The notes under the pieces were generated by a model. It was not told the origin of the DNA, searched no databases, and saw only the letters and a list, made by a program, of their open reading frames with translations. From positions 5,394,230-5,458,229 of the forward strand of contig JAKZAP010000012.1 in NCBI GenBank assembly GCA_023053575.1: 64,000 bases of DNA, in the 5' to 3' direction. Positions 42,240-54,127 of the stretch are shown here, piece after piece. The DNA comes from Branchinecta lynchi. Taxonomy: Eukaryota > Arthropoda > Branchiopoda > Anostraca > Branchinectidae. The position numbers and the translations under genes are program-made. How positions within the stretch are numbered: position 1 is the first letter of the stretch; every line of letters begins with the position of its first letter.

Positions 42240-43240
42240 TTCTGTATTTGCACCTTGATCATTTCTTTAAGGTTTCTGAATTCCCCTGGGGTCATTCCAG
42301 AGTGTGAAATGTGCCTAAGGCTGAGGGTTCATGAATATTGGTCTGACCCACATTCTCTTCTTCGTTAACTTACGCCGCCGTCGCACTGCCAGAGCAATCA
42401 CAATTGCAAGTTTTAGTTTTCTATTAATATTTATATATTCTGTTCATAAAACTCGGGCGTATTCGCTCCCTATGTGGCACACCCCGCGAATTCGCCTCGA
42501 CTTCGCGAAGCGTATTTTTGCCTGGCGTTTTTTTGACGCCCTCTGTGTTAATTCCGCTTTAGTGTCTCCGTTCTATACTTTCTTCTAATTGAAACAAAGT
42601 CTGCCTAACAGTATTTGTCTGATGTGTCACGTCACTTTTCAGACGTATGAAAGTCGATTGATCTGTAGACATTCTGGACATACCCTTTGTCACTATGTTC
42701 TGATGACTATGTCTTTTGCTAAGCGTTCTCTCGCATATGTGAGAAGCTGTTCCCAGTAAGAGATCTTCTTTATATTCCAGCTATTATTTTCTATTTTTAT
42801 ATTAAAGTGACAGCATGTCATAAGCCAATTTCAAATATTTCGCCTTGGAAACCTATATCTGAGTGGCTGTTTTCAGCGTTGCCAGACACAGATTTCTAGA
42901 GACTGGAACTCCATGTCTGGAACACAATCTTTGCTAGGAATGGGTGAACGGTGATGCCTAGCTAGACCTAGGCTAGGCATGCTTGGCTAGGCATGCTTGT
43001 GAACGGGGATTAACCAGAACCGAAAGAACGATGGATTGAACAACATGCAGATAGAAGTAAAATATCGGAAGACAAACTTGTGTGTTAAAAGTGACAGCGA
43101 CTATTTAGAGCAGCGAGTTCTGTGTTATATTTACAATTTTCGGATCGTTTACAGATCCATTTTTTTGTACTGATCGTTACAAATATCCCATGAGAATTCC
43201 AAATATCCATCACTAACATCAAACTCATAAAAAATAAACA
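42240..43240. other. Unassigned stretch with short palindromic cluster
   Basis: At 42,957-43,008 GCCTAGCTAGACCTAGGCTAGGC and two copies of GGCTAGGCATGCTTG form a self-complementary cluster. Otherwise nothing recognised. Confidence 0.4.
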
Positions 43241-43249
43241 ACACGACTG

Positions 43250-43760
43250 CACGACCGCTTAAAAGAGGTGTGCAATATCACTTATTAAGGCAGATTAGAC
43301 CCGTCAATGTGAGCTGGACAAAAACATTCTCGGGAATCAACTATAATCAGTACATCGCCAAATACGCACCGAAAACTAGTTCAAACAAACAGCCACCATA
43401 CCTAACTAGCCATTAAACCAGATTTAAATGCGTGTTCCAAAAAGAAAAATCCGACCAATTCAACCTAAACGGGACAAGAACCTACAGTCCGTAGGCTGAA
43501 GTCCGACTAAACTGCAATCAGAAGGCACAAGCACCAATTTGCCAACCAACAGCACAAGCTCTGAGAATTCATCCCGTGAGGCCCACTTGCAAGCTTAAAA
43601 CGTGTCACCATAACTAACTAGCCATTAAACCAGATTTAAAGGCGCGCAACCGTTCTAACAAGACAAATCCGACCCATTCAACCTGAACTGGACAAGAACT
43701 TCAGAACACTGGACCTTGAACTGCAATCAGAAACGCCAATTAGCCAAACTATTGCCTCTG
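43250..43760 (+). repeat. Dispersed repeat family E, two adjacent copies
   Basis: 43,250-43,480 and 43,605-43,720 both match 21,110-21,330 (GCCACCATACCTAACTAGCC or CACCATAACTAACTAGCC, CAGATTTAAA-GCG, TTCAACCT-AAC-GGACAAGAA). Confidence 0.8.
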
Positions 43761-44022
43761 AGAATTCATCCCCTTGAGACTGGCTTGCAAGTTTAAAACG
43801 TCATATCAACGTCAGATCCTCGGGGCGACGACCGAGTTCAAACGAGTTTAGCAAACCAATAGGGACTACACAGCCGTAACTAAACGAAACGGTTGATGAT
43901 AACTATAGGTTCACTGCAGGTTCACTGCAGAGTTTCATAACAACATTTCTTAGGAAACAGAAGCGCAGAGCGCACGACACAGATCCCATCGTAAAAGCTG
44001 ATTTATTCACAGCAAGCCTAAC

Positions 44023-45030
44023 CTACTGGTTTAGGAAAAACAATGTTCCATAAAGCGTCGTGCACACGGTACCAACTAGGTTTTTCTTAATCAGCATTAG
44101 CTTATGGTTTTTCAGTTCCTTGTTGAATTTCCGTTTCGTACGGAGTCTACTACGGTCGTCGACTAAGCCATCTCGCGGTCGACCACAATCATTCCAAACA
44201 GAAAGCCAGAGCTTAGCCGAATTACACGCATTTACTAAAGCTCTGTTTTTTGACCAGTCTTCGACCTGAGACTTTTTACGAACACGTCGAAGAGGAACAG
44301 CACTTGATTCAGAACATTTCAACGCGTGATTTATTTGTGCTATGTAAGAACTGAGCTCAACTGAGGTATTCTTTTCACTTTGTGGCAGCACAGCCTGATC
44401 ACATAGAAGACTGAAAGGCACTTTGATTTTGGCCAGGATCTCGTCACAAACTTTACTAAATGTCTCACTTGATACATTTTTCCAGTCTCGGTATGAAAAC
44501 CAGTTCGATTCTTTATTTTCATTTTCAGTTGCCGGTGGGGAGGAATCAAAGCAAGTAGAGATGGGGAGGTGGTCCGAGTAAAATCCGTCTTTTATAACTT
44601 TGACTTCATGACTGCCGAACGAAGCAGCAAGCAGCTCTGTTGGAAGTTGAAGATAACGGACCAATATATGAAAAGTTCTCACTTTTAGGCCAAGTACAAT
44701 AGTCGGGAGGAACGCAGCCCCAAAAGACTTGGGACCGGGGAACATCGCGTCCGTTATGTCTACGTTAAAATCTCCACTGATAATAACGCGTTGAGGCCAC
44801 TTTTTTAAGAAGCTTGCCAAGAAGCTTACAAGCGGTCGCAAACCGGGAATCAAACTGCTAATTTTTGTAGTTCGTAGGCAGATATACTCTTTTGCTTTCA
44901 TGATGTCTTTTTTCTGGAAGAACTGGGCTGCTCTTTTCGCCACTTCACCGTGACTTTTCACAGTTTTTACTGCACGTGACAAAAAGTTCAATACTGCATT
45001 CCAAGTGAGTTTTCCGGCCATCACAAACAC
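44023..45030 (-). pseudogene. LINE fragment: ORF1-like N-terminus fused to endonuclease C-terminus and linker
   Basis: An open minus-strand frame of 335 codons. It begins MAGKLTWNAVLNFLSRAVKT then VAKRAAQFFQKKDIMKAKEY, a helical segment seen near the N-terminus of ORF1 proteins in some Jockey/CR1-like elements. At about residue 75 it passes directly into LRPLVSFLASFLKKWPQRVI, ISGDFNVDITD and YSDHLPIS, the later motifs of the endonuclease, then a linker containing SAKLWLSVWNDCGRPRDGLV. The join lacks ORF1's zinc region and the first half of the endonuclease, so it looks like an internal deletion that kept frame. The RT is absent. Confidence 0.7.
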
Positions 45031-45194
45031 GCAATAAACTCAGCATAGCAAGTCCAAAATCATGCTCCGTATTTCGCGCTGTTGTTTATCGATAGGTAAT
45101 CTCTCACGGTCACTTGTTTGTTTGATCCGCACAATTCAAATGCTGAATGAATACGGCTGAATGAATACTGTGAATATGAATATGAAGCAACCGG

Positions 45195-45445
45195 TTCTAT
45201 GTCCGATCTTTCCTGCTAATAAGGAATGTTTCCACATCTGTAATGCACACTCTGAAGTTTTTTACCTCGATCATGTAACTGAAGATCGAAGCGAACTTAA
45301 GAAATCTATGCTTGGGGACGTTTCGCCACGGGGACGTTTTGTCATGGGGACCTTTTGTCATGGAGACGTCTTGGCACGGGGACACTTCGCCAGGGGACGT
45401 TTTTTAATGGAGACGTTTTATCATGGGGACGTTTCGTCGGTAAGC
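45195..45445 (+). repeat. Minisatellite-bearing repeat, copy 1 (16-bp unit)
   Basis: Unique part: CACATCTGTAATGCACACTC, TACCTCGATCATG, CTGAAGATCGA-GCGAACTTAA. This is followed at about 45,311-45,440 by eight or so degenerate 16-bp units of the form ACGGGGACGTTTTGTC. The same layout recurs at 46,985-47,235. Confidence 0.9.
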
Positions 45446-45449
45446 CAGC

Positions 45450-46060
45450 TAGGCCTATGAGATTACTGAGTTCGTCATCAGTTCAGATAAAAAAAATATT
45501 CTTGGAATATAAGCTTTCGAAAGCCACGATGGATTCAGCGTTTAACCGATAGTCAAGAAACAAATCAAAGTGTTGCTCCCGGCTGTAGCCATTTCTTAAA
45601 GAAAGCACAAAGATTTAGTAGTTTGTCAGTTTTCGTTTTATCTTTCATTTAATTGGTTTATTTGCGTGTTAGTTTACGCTGCGGTATAACTCATTGATCT
45701 CGCTTTTGTTTGATATTTAATTTGGTGATATTTTTTCATAAAGAGTTTTGTTAAAGGACCTAACCCGTCTTACCTAGATTTACTATGTCTCTCTACCTTA
45801 CTAATCATACCATCCGCTTTCGTTTTCTCGCTTCCCATGTACTTTTATCCAGCATAACGGAACTACGCTTATTTGTGCATTTTCCTTGTTTGTTGAGCCA
45901 CAGCGGGCTACCCCTGAATGACCCTTTTATACCTTTGCGCGTTCAGTTATGTTTGACCGATCGCATGATATGAAATAATGTGCTGGATCGGACTAATGAG
46001 GTGAAAGGAAAGAATGTGCCGGATCTGATCAATTAAGACTGATCACGTAATTTGTGTTAG
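45450..46060. other. Unassigned stretch
   Basis: Nothing recognised. It lies between the two minisatellite-bearing repeat copies. Confidence 0.3.
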
Positions 46061-46082
46061 AAGTTGGACGCAGGAATAAAGA

Positions 46083-46461
46083 TTGAATACTGGAGCCATG
46101 CCAGGCTTCTATCCTTGCGGTGCATGTCGCAAAAACTGCAGATCGGGGACTTTTCAGTGCACAGTTTCCCTGGCTTGGTTTCACCCAGCTTGCGCTGGTA
46201 TATCAAATTCCAAGCGGTCGAAGACCCCAAACTGGCTTTGTCAGAACTGTCGCAGCATCAATGAGCTCCGTGTCCCCCAAGGCGACGGAGATGCATCGAG
46301 TGCCACACGTTGCTTGCTTTAAATGTTTGGCCTGTTATGACTGGCTTCACAGACCACGTGCCCGGATACCAAAAAAGGAACGCGAAAATTTCCCAAAATG
46401 GACTTGTATTAGCTGCAAAATTACGGTTTCCTCAACTCCGACGCCCGATTGTCAAAGGTAG
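46083..46461 (+). pseudogene. LINE ORF1 fragment with PHD-type zinc fingers
   Basis: The frame at 46,098-46,320 reads FYPCGACRKNCRSGTFQC, SLAWFHPACAGI and WLCQNCRS: the C4HC3 pattern of a PHD finger, found at the N-terminus of ORF1 proteins of some CR1/Jockey-like LINEs. After a frameshift 46,310-46,461 gives CFKCLACYDWLHRPRARI and FPKWTCISCK, half of a second similar finger. No ORF2 follows. Confidence 0.6.
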
Positions 46462-46984
46462 ATCGAAAGTGGTGAGCAAGTTACTGTGTCAAACCAACCC
46501 CCCCTCGCCCTTAAGGACTTTTTGTCCAGCCAAGATTAAATCTGGATACTGAACTTAATTTGGTCTCTCCCACAAGGCTTGCACGAAGCAGGCCAGATTG
46601 CACGTTTACCCCTGTTCCAAATCGCAGCTTTTCCCTCCCAACCTGCTAGTTGGTAGTTGCCAAACTGATCCCCATAGTAGTGAAAGTGAACGTAACAAGT
46701 CAAAAAAATGACCAGGGTTGTCAAGTGGGAACCTTGGCAATGACCCAAAGAGAAGCAAGTACTCACTGCAGCGTTGTCGGATGCGACCAGGCTTGCCAAT
46801 GTCTGCCCTTATTAATGAACCAATCTTGCCAAACTACGAACGAAAGCTGGCAATCGAAGTTTCCCACCAGTGAGAAAGACGGTGTTGCTTCAAACGATCT
46901 AGAACTGATCAGTTACGAGTCAATCGCAAGACACATCACACTACATATTTTAACTGAAAACAATACATTTATGAAGCACCCGGT

Positions 46985-47235
46985 ATGATATCGATCTTTC
47001 CTGCATCCGATCTTTCAACATCTGTGATGCACACTCTGAAGTTGTTTTTACCTCGATCATGCACCTGAAGATCGAGGCGAACTTAACAATCCATGCTTGG
47101 GGATGTTTTGCCGTGGGAACGTTTGGTAACGGGGACATTTCGTCACGGAGACATTTTGTCACGGAGACATTTTGTCACGGGGACGTTTTGTCACGGGGAC
47201 GTTCCGACAGGGGAGGTTTTGGTATGAGGACATTT
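46985..47235 (+). repeat. Minisatellite-bearing repeat, copy 2 (16-bp unit)
   Basis: Direct repeat of 45,195-45,445, with the same unique part (CATCTGTGATGCACACTC, CTCGATCATGCACCTGAAGA) and 16-bp units at about 47,098-47,235. Several consecutive units are nearly identical. Confidence 0.9.
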
Positions 47236-47879
47236 TGTTGGAAAGCCGTTGGAAGCCATAGGCCAGACACTGCAATAAATTCACCATCTTTAAGTTCAAT
47301 GCTTCCAAGTGGACTAGCTTCTGTTGATCCCCGAATGCCTCAACATTAGCAATTGCGAAAGAAAAAGTAAATATAGATCCACAGGTTAAAGCTTAACCGA
47401 AAGGGCTGACATATGACAATCTATCTGCCCATCACTTATTCACTTAAAGAGGCTTAAAGACCCGATGAAAATGCGTTATTTCGCTGATTTGGTATTCACG
47501 AATTTTCCTGTCGGAATTGTGGTATCTCTATGCGCTTGTGCCTGTGCCATGTTCTTGACGAAAACCAAACCAGTTACGAAAAGTAGCTGTTATCGCAGTA
47601 GGCTAGCTTCCGCGACCAGATTACTGTCCATTGAGAAGCCAAGTTTGTACTGTTATTCAAATTTGCAGCGTCATAGTAGAACTTTCGTTGTGAGGTGAAT
47701 TTACTTCTTACAGACCGATTACGGTTGCGCCTGTATTGTGTAAAATATTTGAGTTGTTGGTTGTAGATGAAATTAATAGTAAGTGTTACACCCCCACCCC
47801 CCCAAAACCAGTTTGGGTTCAAGAAAAGTCGCGAACATGCACATTATCTGATTGCAAATTTAATGTCGAGTGCTAATAA

Positions 47880-48415
47880 AAATAGTTCTTGGATGCAATG
47901 CGTTCTATGTACAGAAAATTAAATGTGCAAGTTAAAGTTCAAAGGGGGGATCTACAATTGTTACGCCACCTATCCCAGTTCGAAAAGGTATACGACAAGG
48001 AGCTATTACGTCACCTCCTCTTTTCAGTAACAGTGTTTTGGATGCACAAGAAAAAACGATTATGACTTATATTTTCCTAGGCCTGGATATGTCATTGACA
48101 AATCATGCAGATGACATTTAAATATTAGTCGCACAGTGATTGGAGTTTAATCAAATTTTTTCAACTAGCTATATTATTTAACCAGTCTAAGACTGAAGTT
48201 ATGATTTTTAATCGCCGTCTTTCTGATGTGGTAGAAGTGGATATTCGTGGCCAGCCCGTGCAACCCAAGGAGTCTCTGACGTACTTGGGTCTACCTCTGG
48301 GAACCAGTATCCGTGCCACCCGTCCGCTTCTAAAAAAAATTCTTTCTAAGTTCGTAAAGCATACGGAAACCTTGTTTCTATGAAACTGAAATTTAATAGA
48401 TTTATTGTGTTGAGA
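47880..48415 (+). pseudogene. LINE reverse transcriptase fragment
   Basis: Pieces in alternating frames: MRSMYRKLNVQVKV, then PIPVRKGIRQGAITSP (the GVRQG block), NHADDI (altered YADD), and at 48,180-48,380 NQSKTEVMIFNRR with ESLTYLGLPLGTSIRATRPL. This is the second half of a Jockey/LINE-A-like RT. The catalytic Tyr is His and several frameshifts are present. Confidence 0.75.
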
Positions 48416-48419
48416 GAGC

Positions 48420-49250
48420 AACACTATGGATTTGTCGTATTTTTTTTTTTTTCCTAGAACCCCGATTTGCGCTTATTAATAGAAAGTGGTAAGGGCCTAA
48501 CCTGTGCTGTTTTTACGGAAAGTGTGGACCTTAGGCCGGATGATGAATATGACATTACATTTTGGAAAGCTCCGTTGAACTCTTCTGGGGCAAAAAAGGA
48601 TGTTTTTTCTTGTCCTCGAGCCAGAGCCTACGGTGTGTGAAGTGAAGTGTAGTTGTACATCCATGTCAGAGAGGACTATCTGAAGTCATCTAGTCAAGCT
48701 TTCGTTCCATCAAACCATGTTTCTGCTTTCGAGTGGAAAGCTCCGTTCTAGCAGGCAAGCAGACAGGCACCAGTTTTAAACTGAAGATGGACTATAATCT
48801 ATAAGTGCGAAACATGTGCGACAGTTCACTGGCCCAAATTCCAAAATATCTTCTTTGAGTGATGAATAAGAAAAATTTATAGAATCAAAAAAGGGTCATT
48901 TTCCCACGTGTCCGAAAGTGCTGCCCTATATTGTTTCTACCCATTTCTGTTCGTGATTTCAGCTGAGTTTATCATTCCATTTCTTACACTTGGGAGTGAG
49001 GAAGAGAAATGATATCAGACGGGCCACTTAAACTTTAAAAGTTCTCTCATTGCTAAAGAAATTAGAGCTTATCCTTTGCTCCTTTCTAAGTGGTGATATT
49101 AGAAAGTTGGCCTGCGGCAAAAAAGTCAACTTTTGAACTAATACAGATAGAATTTTTTTTTTTTTCAACGGCATTGCCATCACCTCATTCATGATGAGCT
49201 GATCAAAGTATATGTCATCTGTTTTTTGGTACAAAAATTCCTTCATGAGA
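48420..49250. other. Unassigned stretch
   Basis: Contains T-runs and no recognised gene. The part to about 48,660 may be LINE ORF2 remains. Confidence 0.3.
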
Positions 49251-49259
49251 TACAACAGC

Positions 49260-50700
49260 TGTTCGAAAGGTTGGAGGGGTTGACAAATTCAGTAGTGAGG
49301 TACACACTGAAACCAAAAATAGGCCGATCCCAATCGTGAGATGTAACCAATCAACCGGCTGTTAGTTGTAGTTGGTGTACCTAGTAATCCTATTATTTCT
49401 TTTTTGTGTATTTGATCGTGGGAACAATTTGGTACCCTGCCTATCACGGGGAGATGGAGTTGTAAGTAAGAATCGGTTGCTAGAATGGGTTCATGAGGGG
49501 CTAGAAACTTGTGAAAACTGGTGCACTGTAACATGGAATTAAGCCTCTGAGGGGTTGACAACTTTAGTGGTAGGCTACAAACTCAAACAAAGAATAGGCG
49601 GAACCCAAGTGTGAGACATGTCAGGGACTTGTAAGTAACAATCGGCTCTTATACCATAACCATCTTCGGCGGTGAGAGGTTTCCGACCGTGTTAACGCAC
49701 CGGATACGAATGATACTGTAAAACAACGACATACTTTCGAAATAATTAGCATCTATGTTATTTTGGCCTGAAAAGTTACGGATAGCTTTATAATACAAAC
49801 CAGATTATATAAGATAACGTTCTAAGTTTGCACGAGTCACGATGTCTACGATTGAAAAGGATAAAGTTAAACTGGCTGCAAAGTCAATTTAGTCCCTAAT
49901 TCGGATTTTCTGTTGTTATTTTTTTACTTAAGCAAAAATCGACTGTTAGACCATAAATATTTTCGGATATGAGGGGCTTGTAACTTTTGCTAGTTGGTGT
50001 AGCCTACCTATTATCGTATTATTTGTTTCTAGTGTATTTGAACTGAAAACAATTTAGTACTAGGTCTATCACGGGGAGATGAACTTGTAAGTAGGAATCG
50101 GTTGCTAGAAGGGGTTTATAAGGGGCTAGAAACTAGTGCAAATAGGTGCACATTTTATTTGATCTCTATAAATCTGAGGGTAAGAAAATTAGTCTCCACG
50201 GTCTATCTACACACTCAAACAAAGAATAGGCGGAACCCAACTGTGAGAGAAGTGAGGAACTTGTAACTAAGAATCGGCGATTACACCATAATCATCTTCA
50301 GCAACGAGGGGCTTCCGACTATTCCTAGTATGTATCCCTATTTTGCTTCCGGTGTTTTTTATGATAAGAAAAGTTTGGTTCATGTCGTCGTTCAAGAATC
50401 GGTTGCTAAAGCCTTTCAGTGGTGGCCTTTCCCTGTAACCTAGAATCAAGTATTAACGCAAGGTATACAAAATAATGTAAGACAACCATAGGTTTCGCAA
50501 TAATATTTTGAACTAAAAAGCTACAGCTTCATAATACCAACTAGGTTACATAAGATAATGTTCCAAGTTTGCACGAGTCAAGATGTCTACGATTGAAAAG
50601 GATAAAGTTCACTGGCTGCAAAGTCAATTTAGTCCCTACTTCCGATGTTCTGTTTTTTTTTTTTGTTCAACGCTGAGGGATAACCACATGAAGAAAAATA
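49260..50700 (+). repeat. Dispersed repeat family D, several tandem-like copies
   Basis: GGGGTTGACAA-TT-AGTGGTAGG and CTCAAACAAAGAATAGGCGG occur at about 49,275, 49,550 and 50,200 (partly). ATGTCTACGATTGAAAAGGA with AAGTCAATTTAGTCCCTA occurs at about 49,842 and 50,583. These are the blocks of 1-310 in repeated order. Confidence 0.8.
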
Positions 50701-50859
50701 TTCTTCATGGATTGGAAAACACCATTTTGAAAACCTCGACAAATTCAGCATTTAACCGTTGGCGAAGAAACAAAACCCAAGTGTTGCTCTCGCAACACTT
50801 TAGTCGGCGAAGCCGAACAAAGGTTGCTGCAACACTTCACGTTGCCAAGGCAACGTAGC

Positions 50860-51313
50860 TCCAGTTCTTGCTCAAACGTATAATTCATTTGTAGTTCCAC
50901 ACGTTATTGCTTTGGCTCCTTTTTGGAAGATGTTTTCATGCTCAGATACGAGAGACATTCGCAAATCTTTTTACAAATATGTAGAGTATCTGCTGAGGGT
51001 CCCACCTTGGACAAGTAATAGCAGATTGTCTTCAAAGGGTGGCGTAGCAAGACCTCTTTCTATTCTGAGAAAGGCGAGAGCGCTTCAAGCGCAGCCTTAA
51101 TGCAGCTCAGCAGATACTTTACTCAGTGTAAATTCTGTCAGTTTGTGTTGTTTTCTTTTTAAGTTTCGTGTGTTCTTTCCATAATTTCTGTTGACAGTAA
51201 TGTTCTTTTCTTTCATTTATTTCTTTCTTGATTTATTCTTCTTCCTCATTTAATTACTCCGTCTTTTTGTACGTGTGTGCATCATGATGGGAAATAAACC
51301 TTTTATTATTATT
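50860..51313 (+). pseudogene. LINE-A-like ORF2 C-terminus and 3' end with (TTA)n tail
   Basis: The frame reads TYNSFVVPHVIALAPFWKMF, DTRDIRKSFYKYVEYLLRVP and PWTSNSRLSSKGGVARPLSI, paralleling the LINE-A segment FKYCKFLLGYPLFARNTPL. The 3' UTR ends GGGAAATAAACCTTTTATTATTATTAG at about 51,287-51,313. 5'-truncated copy. Confidence 0.7.
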
Positions 51314-51321
51314 AGTAATAG

Positions 51322-51611
51322 TACCAGAAAGGAGGTGACGAAGACACAAAGGACTTACCGACGAAGAAATGGCGGTGATCAAATACAGCAGAGTTGACGT
51401 CACCAAAAGGTTAACTCGATTGGCTCACTGTTCTCCTAAAATAGGAAAATTACCGTGAATTGCACAGACAATATAAAACTGCAAAAATATCTGGAACGGA
51501 TAAGCTAGTCTTTGAAAAGATGGAACTAATATCACCGACATCAATAAAAATATTAAAAGATTAACCGAACGGGGGCTGAGATCCAATAGCCTACTAAACA
51601 AATCATTTACA
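51322..51611 (+). repeat. GGATCCC-family repeat, head and tail blocks only
   Basis: GTACCAGAAAGGAGGTGACG, GACGAAGAAA and GTTAACTCGATTGGCTCACTG are the head block shared with 55,177-55,310 and 60,990-61,130. AAACTGCAAAAATATCTGGAA and GATAAGCTAGTCTTTGA are the tail block shared with 58,938-59,055. The central module is missing. Confidence 0.8.
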
Positions 51612-51619
51612 GGAGTGCT

Positions 51620-52170
51620 GCGTGAAGCCGCCACCCTAAACTCCTATTTTTGGGAAATGACTTAGGGAAAAAGAGTAAAGGTTGAGATAAAATCAAGTGG
51701 AGTATCCTGAAAGGAAGCTTAGAACCTTCACTTTCTGCTGGTACCATAGTTTACTTGTAATTGTTCAAGGCTAAGCTGGAGAACACGAAAGAATATAGGC
51801 ACCCAAGTGATCATGAAGTCGCCCACTTTGCTAAAAATAGCATTTTGCTACATGGTGAAGTTAGAAGCCAGCTGTTTGGTCAGAGAGGTTCCTTGACCTT
51901 TTGCAAATAACAAAATTTGCTGTTTTCTTGGAATTTGCATGATTTTTCTGGGGGTGGCAGCTTCATGATCCAAGGTGGCAGGATCATGTACCATGGCCAA
52001 TTGGGGGGTGGGCGGTGCCATAGTAAGGGCAGCTTCATGCAACACTCCTGTATTCATTTGAATGCTTGAAACATTTACCAACTAAACAAGAGCTACGAGC
52101 TCATATGACACTTGTTACGAGTAGGTGGTGTGAGAAACGAGAGAAAGATAATCTGAGATTTTTCCGTGAA
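51620..52170. other. Unassigned stretch
   Basis: Nothing recognised. Confidence 0.3.
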
Positions 52171-52179
52171 GTCCAATAC

Positions 52180-54126
52180 CCCTCCCCACCGTGCTCGGAT
52201 CCGGTATCATATTAGGCATACGATCTATCTCTCTACTTTCCAAGTTTCATTCAAATCACTTCACTCGTATAACCCCATTGCGAGCCCCAACATTTCCAAG
52301 ACTCCCTCTTCACCCCCCCCCCCCCCCCCCCACTGTTGCCGAATACACTCGGACACATAGACTTCGCATCTCTATCATCTCCTCGTCCTGTCCATCAAGT
52401 TTAACTCGAATCGGAGCAAATCTGCAAATTCCCGATTCCCGTCATCCTCCTCCTAACTTGGTCAGATCCGCTTCGGACGCCAAATAACAAATCTAGACCG
52501 CATAAACTTGGTACTGTCCAACTTGCATCCATTCTGCACATCCGTTTGGTTTTTGCGCATGTAACAAAGTTTCCGCACCCACCCCCCACCCCACCCAAAA
52601 AAAAGCTCCCCCAACCATGGCGCGTCGGGTTCGTACACATGCTCTGCATATCTAGGTCGTCAGTTCTTATCACCCACAAAGTTTCCCTTAAATCGGAACA
52701 TTTTTTCGCAACCTAGTGAAGTAAGTAATTCCCGGATTCCCCCTCCATCAACTCCCCGAAAAATGGTCGGATCCAGGAAAGGAAGGATTCTGGGGCATAG
52801 TGTCGGGTCCTTAAGTCTGTTTGGTCGGGTCACTAATATGCCTATCAAGTTTTACCGTCCTTAGCACATCTGGAAGTATCCTATCTCGCGGTCACCCGAA
52901 TTCCGAGGAAACCCCCTCCAACTCCCCCCAAAGAACCCCGATATGATCTGGTTCTGTCTTTTCCCACCAAATTCCATCCTGATCCCTCGACACTAAGCGT
53001 TTCACGAAATTCCAGTGCCCCCTTCCATTACCCCCCCCCCCCCCAGTATCAGATCCGGTGCGGACTTGACTCCCCCCACGTTGCACGGATCGTGCAAACG
53101 ACTATTCTCACGTCGGTCTATTGGATCCCTCATATTCCTGCCGAGTTTCATCATCCTATTACATCAGGAAGTAGCCTACCGAACTCGCTGGATCACCAGG
53201 ATCCCCCCTGCGAACTTCCCCAAAGTGCATGAATCCGGCCCGGCTATGTCAATGACGTATCTAGGACTTGTGCGTGTTTTTCCTACACAGTTTAATCCCG
53301 ATCCCTCTACTCTAAGCGTTTCCCAATATTTCTGGTTCCCCCCTCCAACACCCCCCAAAGTCACCGGATCCGGTTCGGATTTGAAGTGGTTCGTCTGAGG
53401 CACGAGGTCTTTCCAAATATCAAGTTTCATTAAGATCCAATCACCCGTTCAAAAGCTACAAATACCTCAAGATTCCCAGTTTCCCCTCCCTCCACTCCCC
53501 CCATGATGATCGGACCCCGGAAGTGACTATTTCCAACTTAATCATTTGGGATCCCTCATATTCCTGCCGAGTTTCATCATCCAATTACATCAGGAAGTGC
53601 CGGAAGTGCTGGATCACCAGGATCCCCCCTCCCAACTCCCCCACAGTGCCCGAATCCGGTCCGGCTATGTCAATGATGTATCTAGGACTTGCTATTGTTC
53701 TTCCCGCCAAGTTTCATCTCGATCCCTCCACTGTGTTTCCCAAGATTTCCGGTTCCCCCCCAAATCCCCCAAAAGTCACCGGATCCGGTTCGGATTTGAA
53801 GTGGGTCGTCTAAGACACCGGGTCTTTCCAAATATCAAGCTTCGTTAAGATCCGATCACCCGTTCAAAAGTTATAAATACCTCAAGATTCCAGATTCCCC
53901 CTCTCTCCACGCCCACACGATGCTGGGACCGGGAAAGTGACTATTTCCAACTTAATCAATTGGTGTCCCTGATATGCCTGCCAAGTTTCATCGTCCTACC
54001 TTACGTGGAAGTGCTCAAACTAGCAAAACCCGGACCGACCGACAGACAGACAGAACGCCAGACCGACGGACGGGCAGAGATTGCGATCGCTATATGGCAC
54101 TTGGCCGAAGGGCAAGCGCCATAAAA
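52180..54126 (+). repeat. Cytosine-rich tandem repeats ending in a terminal hairpin
   Basis: Many degenerate modules of the form CCAAGTTTCATC, AGGAAGT, ACTCCCCC and CGGATCCGG. The best preserved unit is 421 bp, beginning GCTGGATCACCAGGATCCCC at 53,187 and 53,608. C-runs occur at 52,312-52,331 and 53,031-53,044. The array ends with GACCGACAGACAGACAG, CGCTATATGGCACTTGGCC and GGGCAAGCGCCATAAAAATG, where TGGCACTTGGCC pairs with GGGCAAGCGCCA. Confidence 0.85.
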
Positions 54127-54127
54127 A

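Noticed and set aside
52311..52332. C-runs here and at 53,031, 59,823 and 61,877 as regulatory G-quadruplexes
   Set aside because: They are homopolymer tracts inside repeats, with no promoter or gene nearby to regulate.
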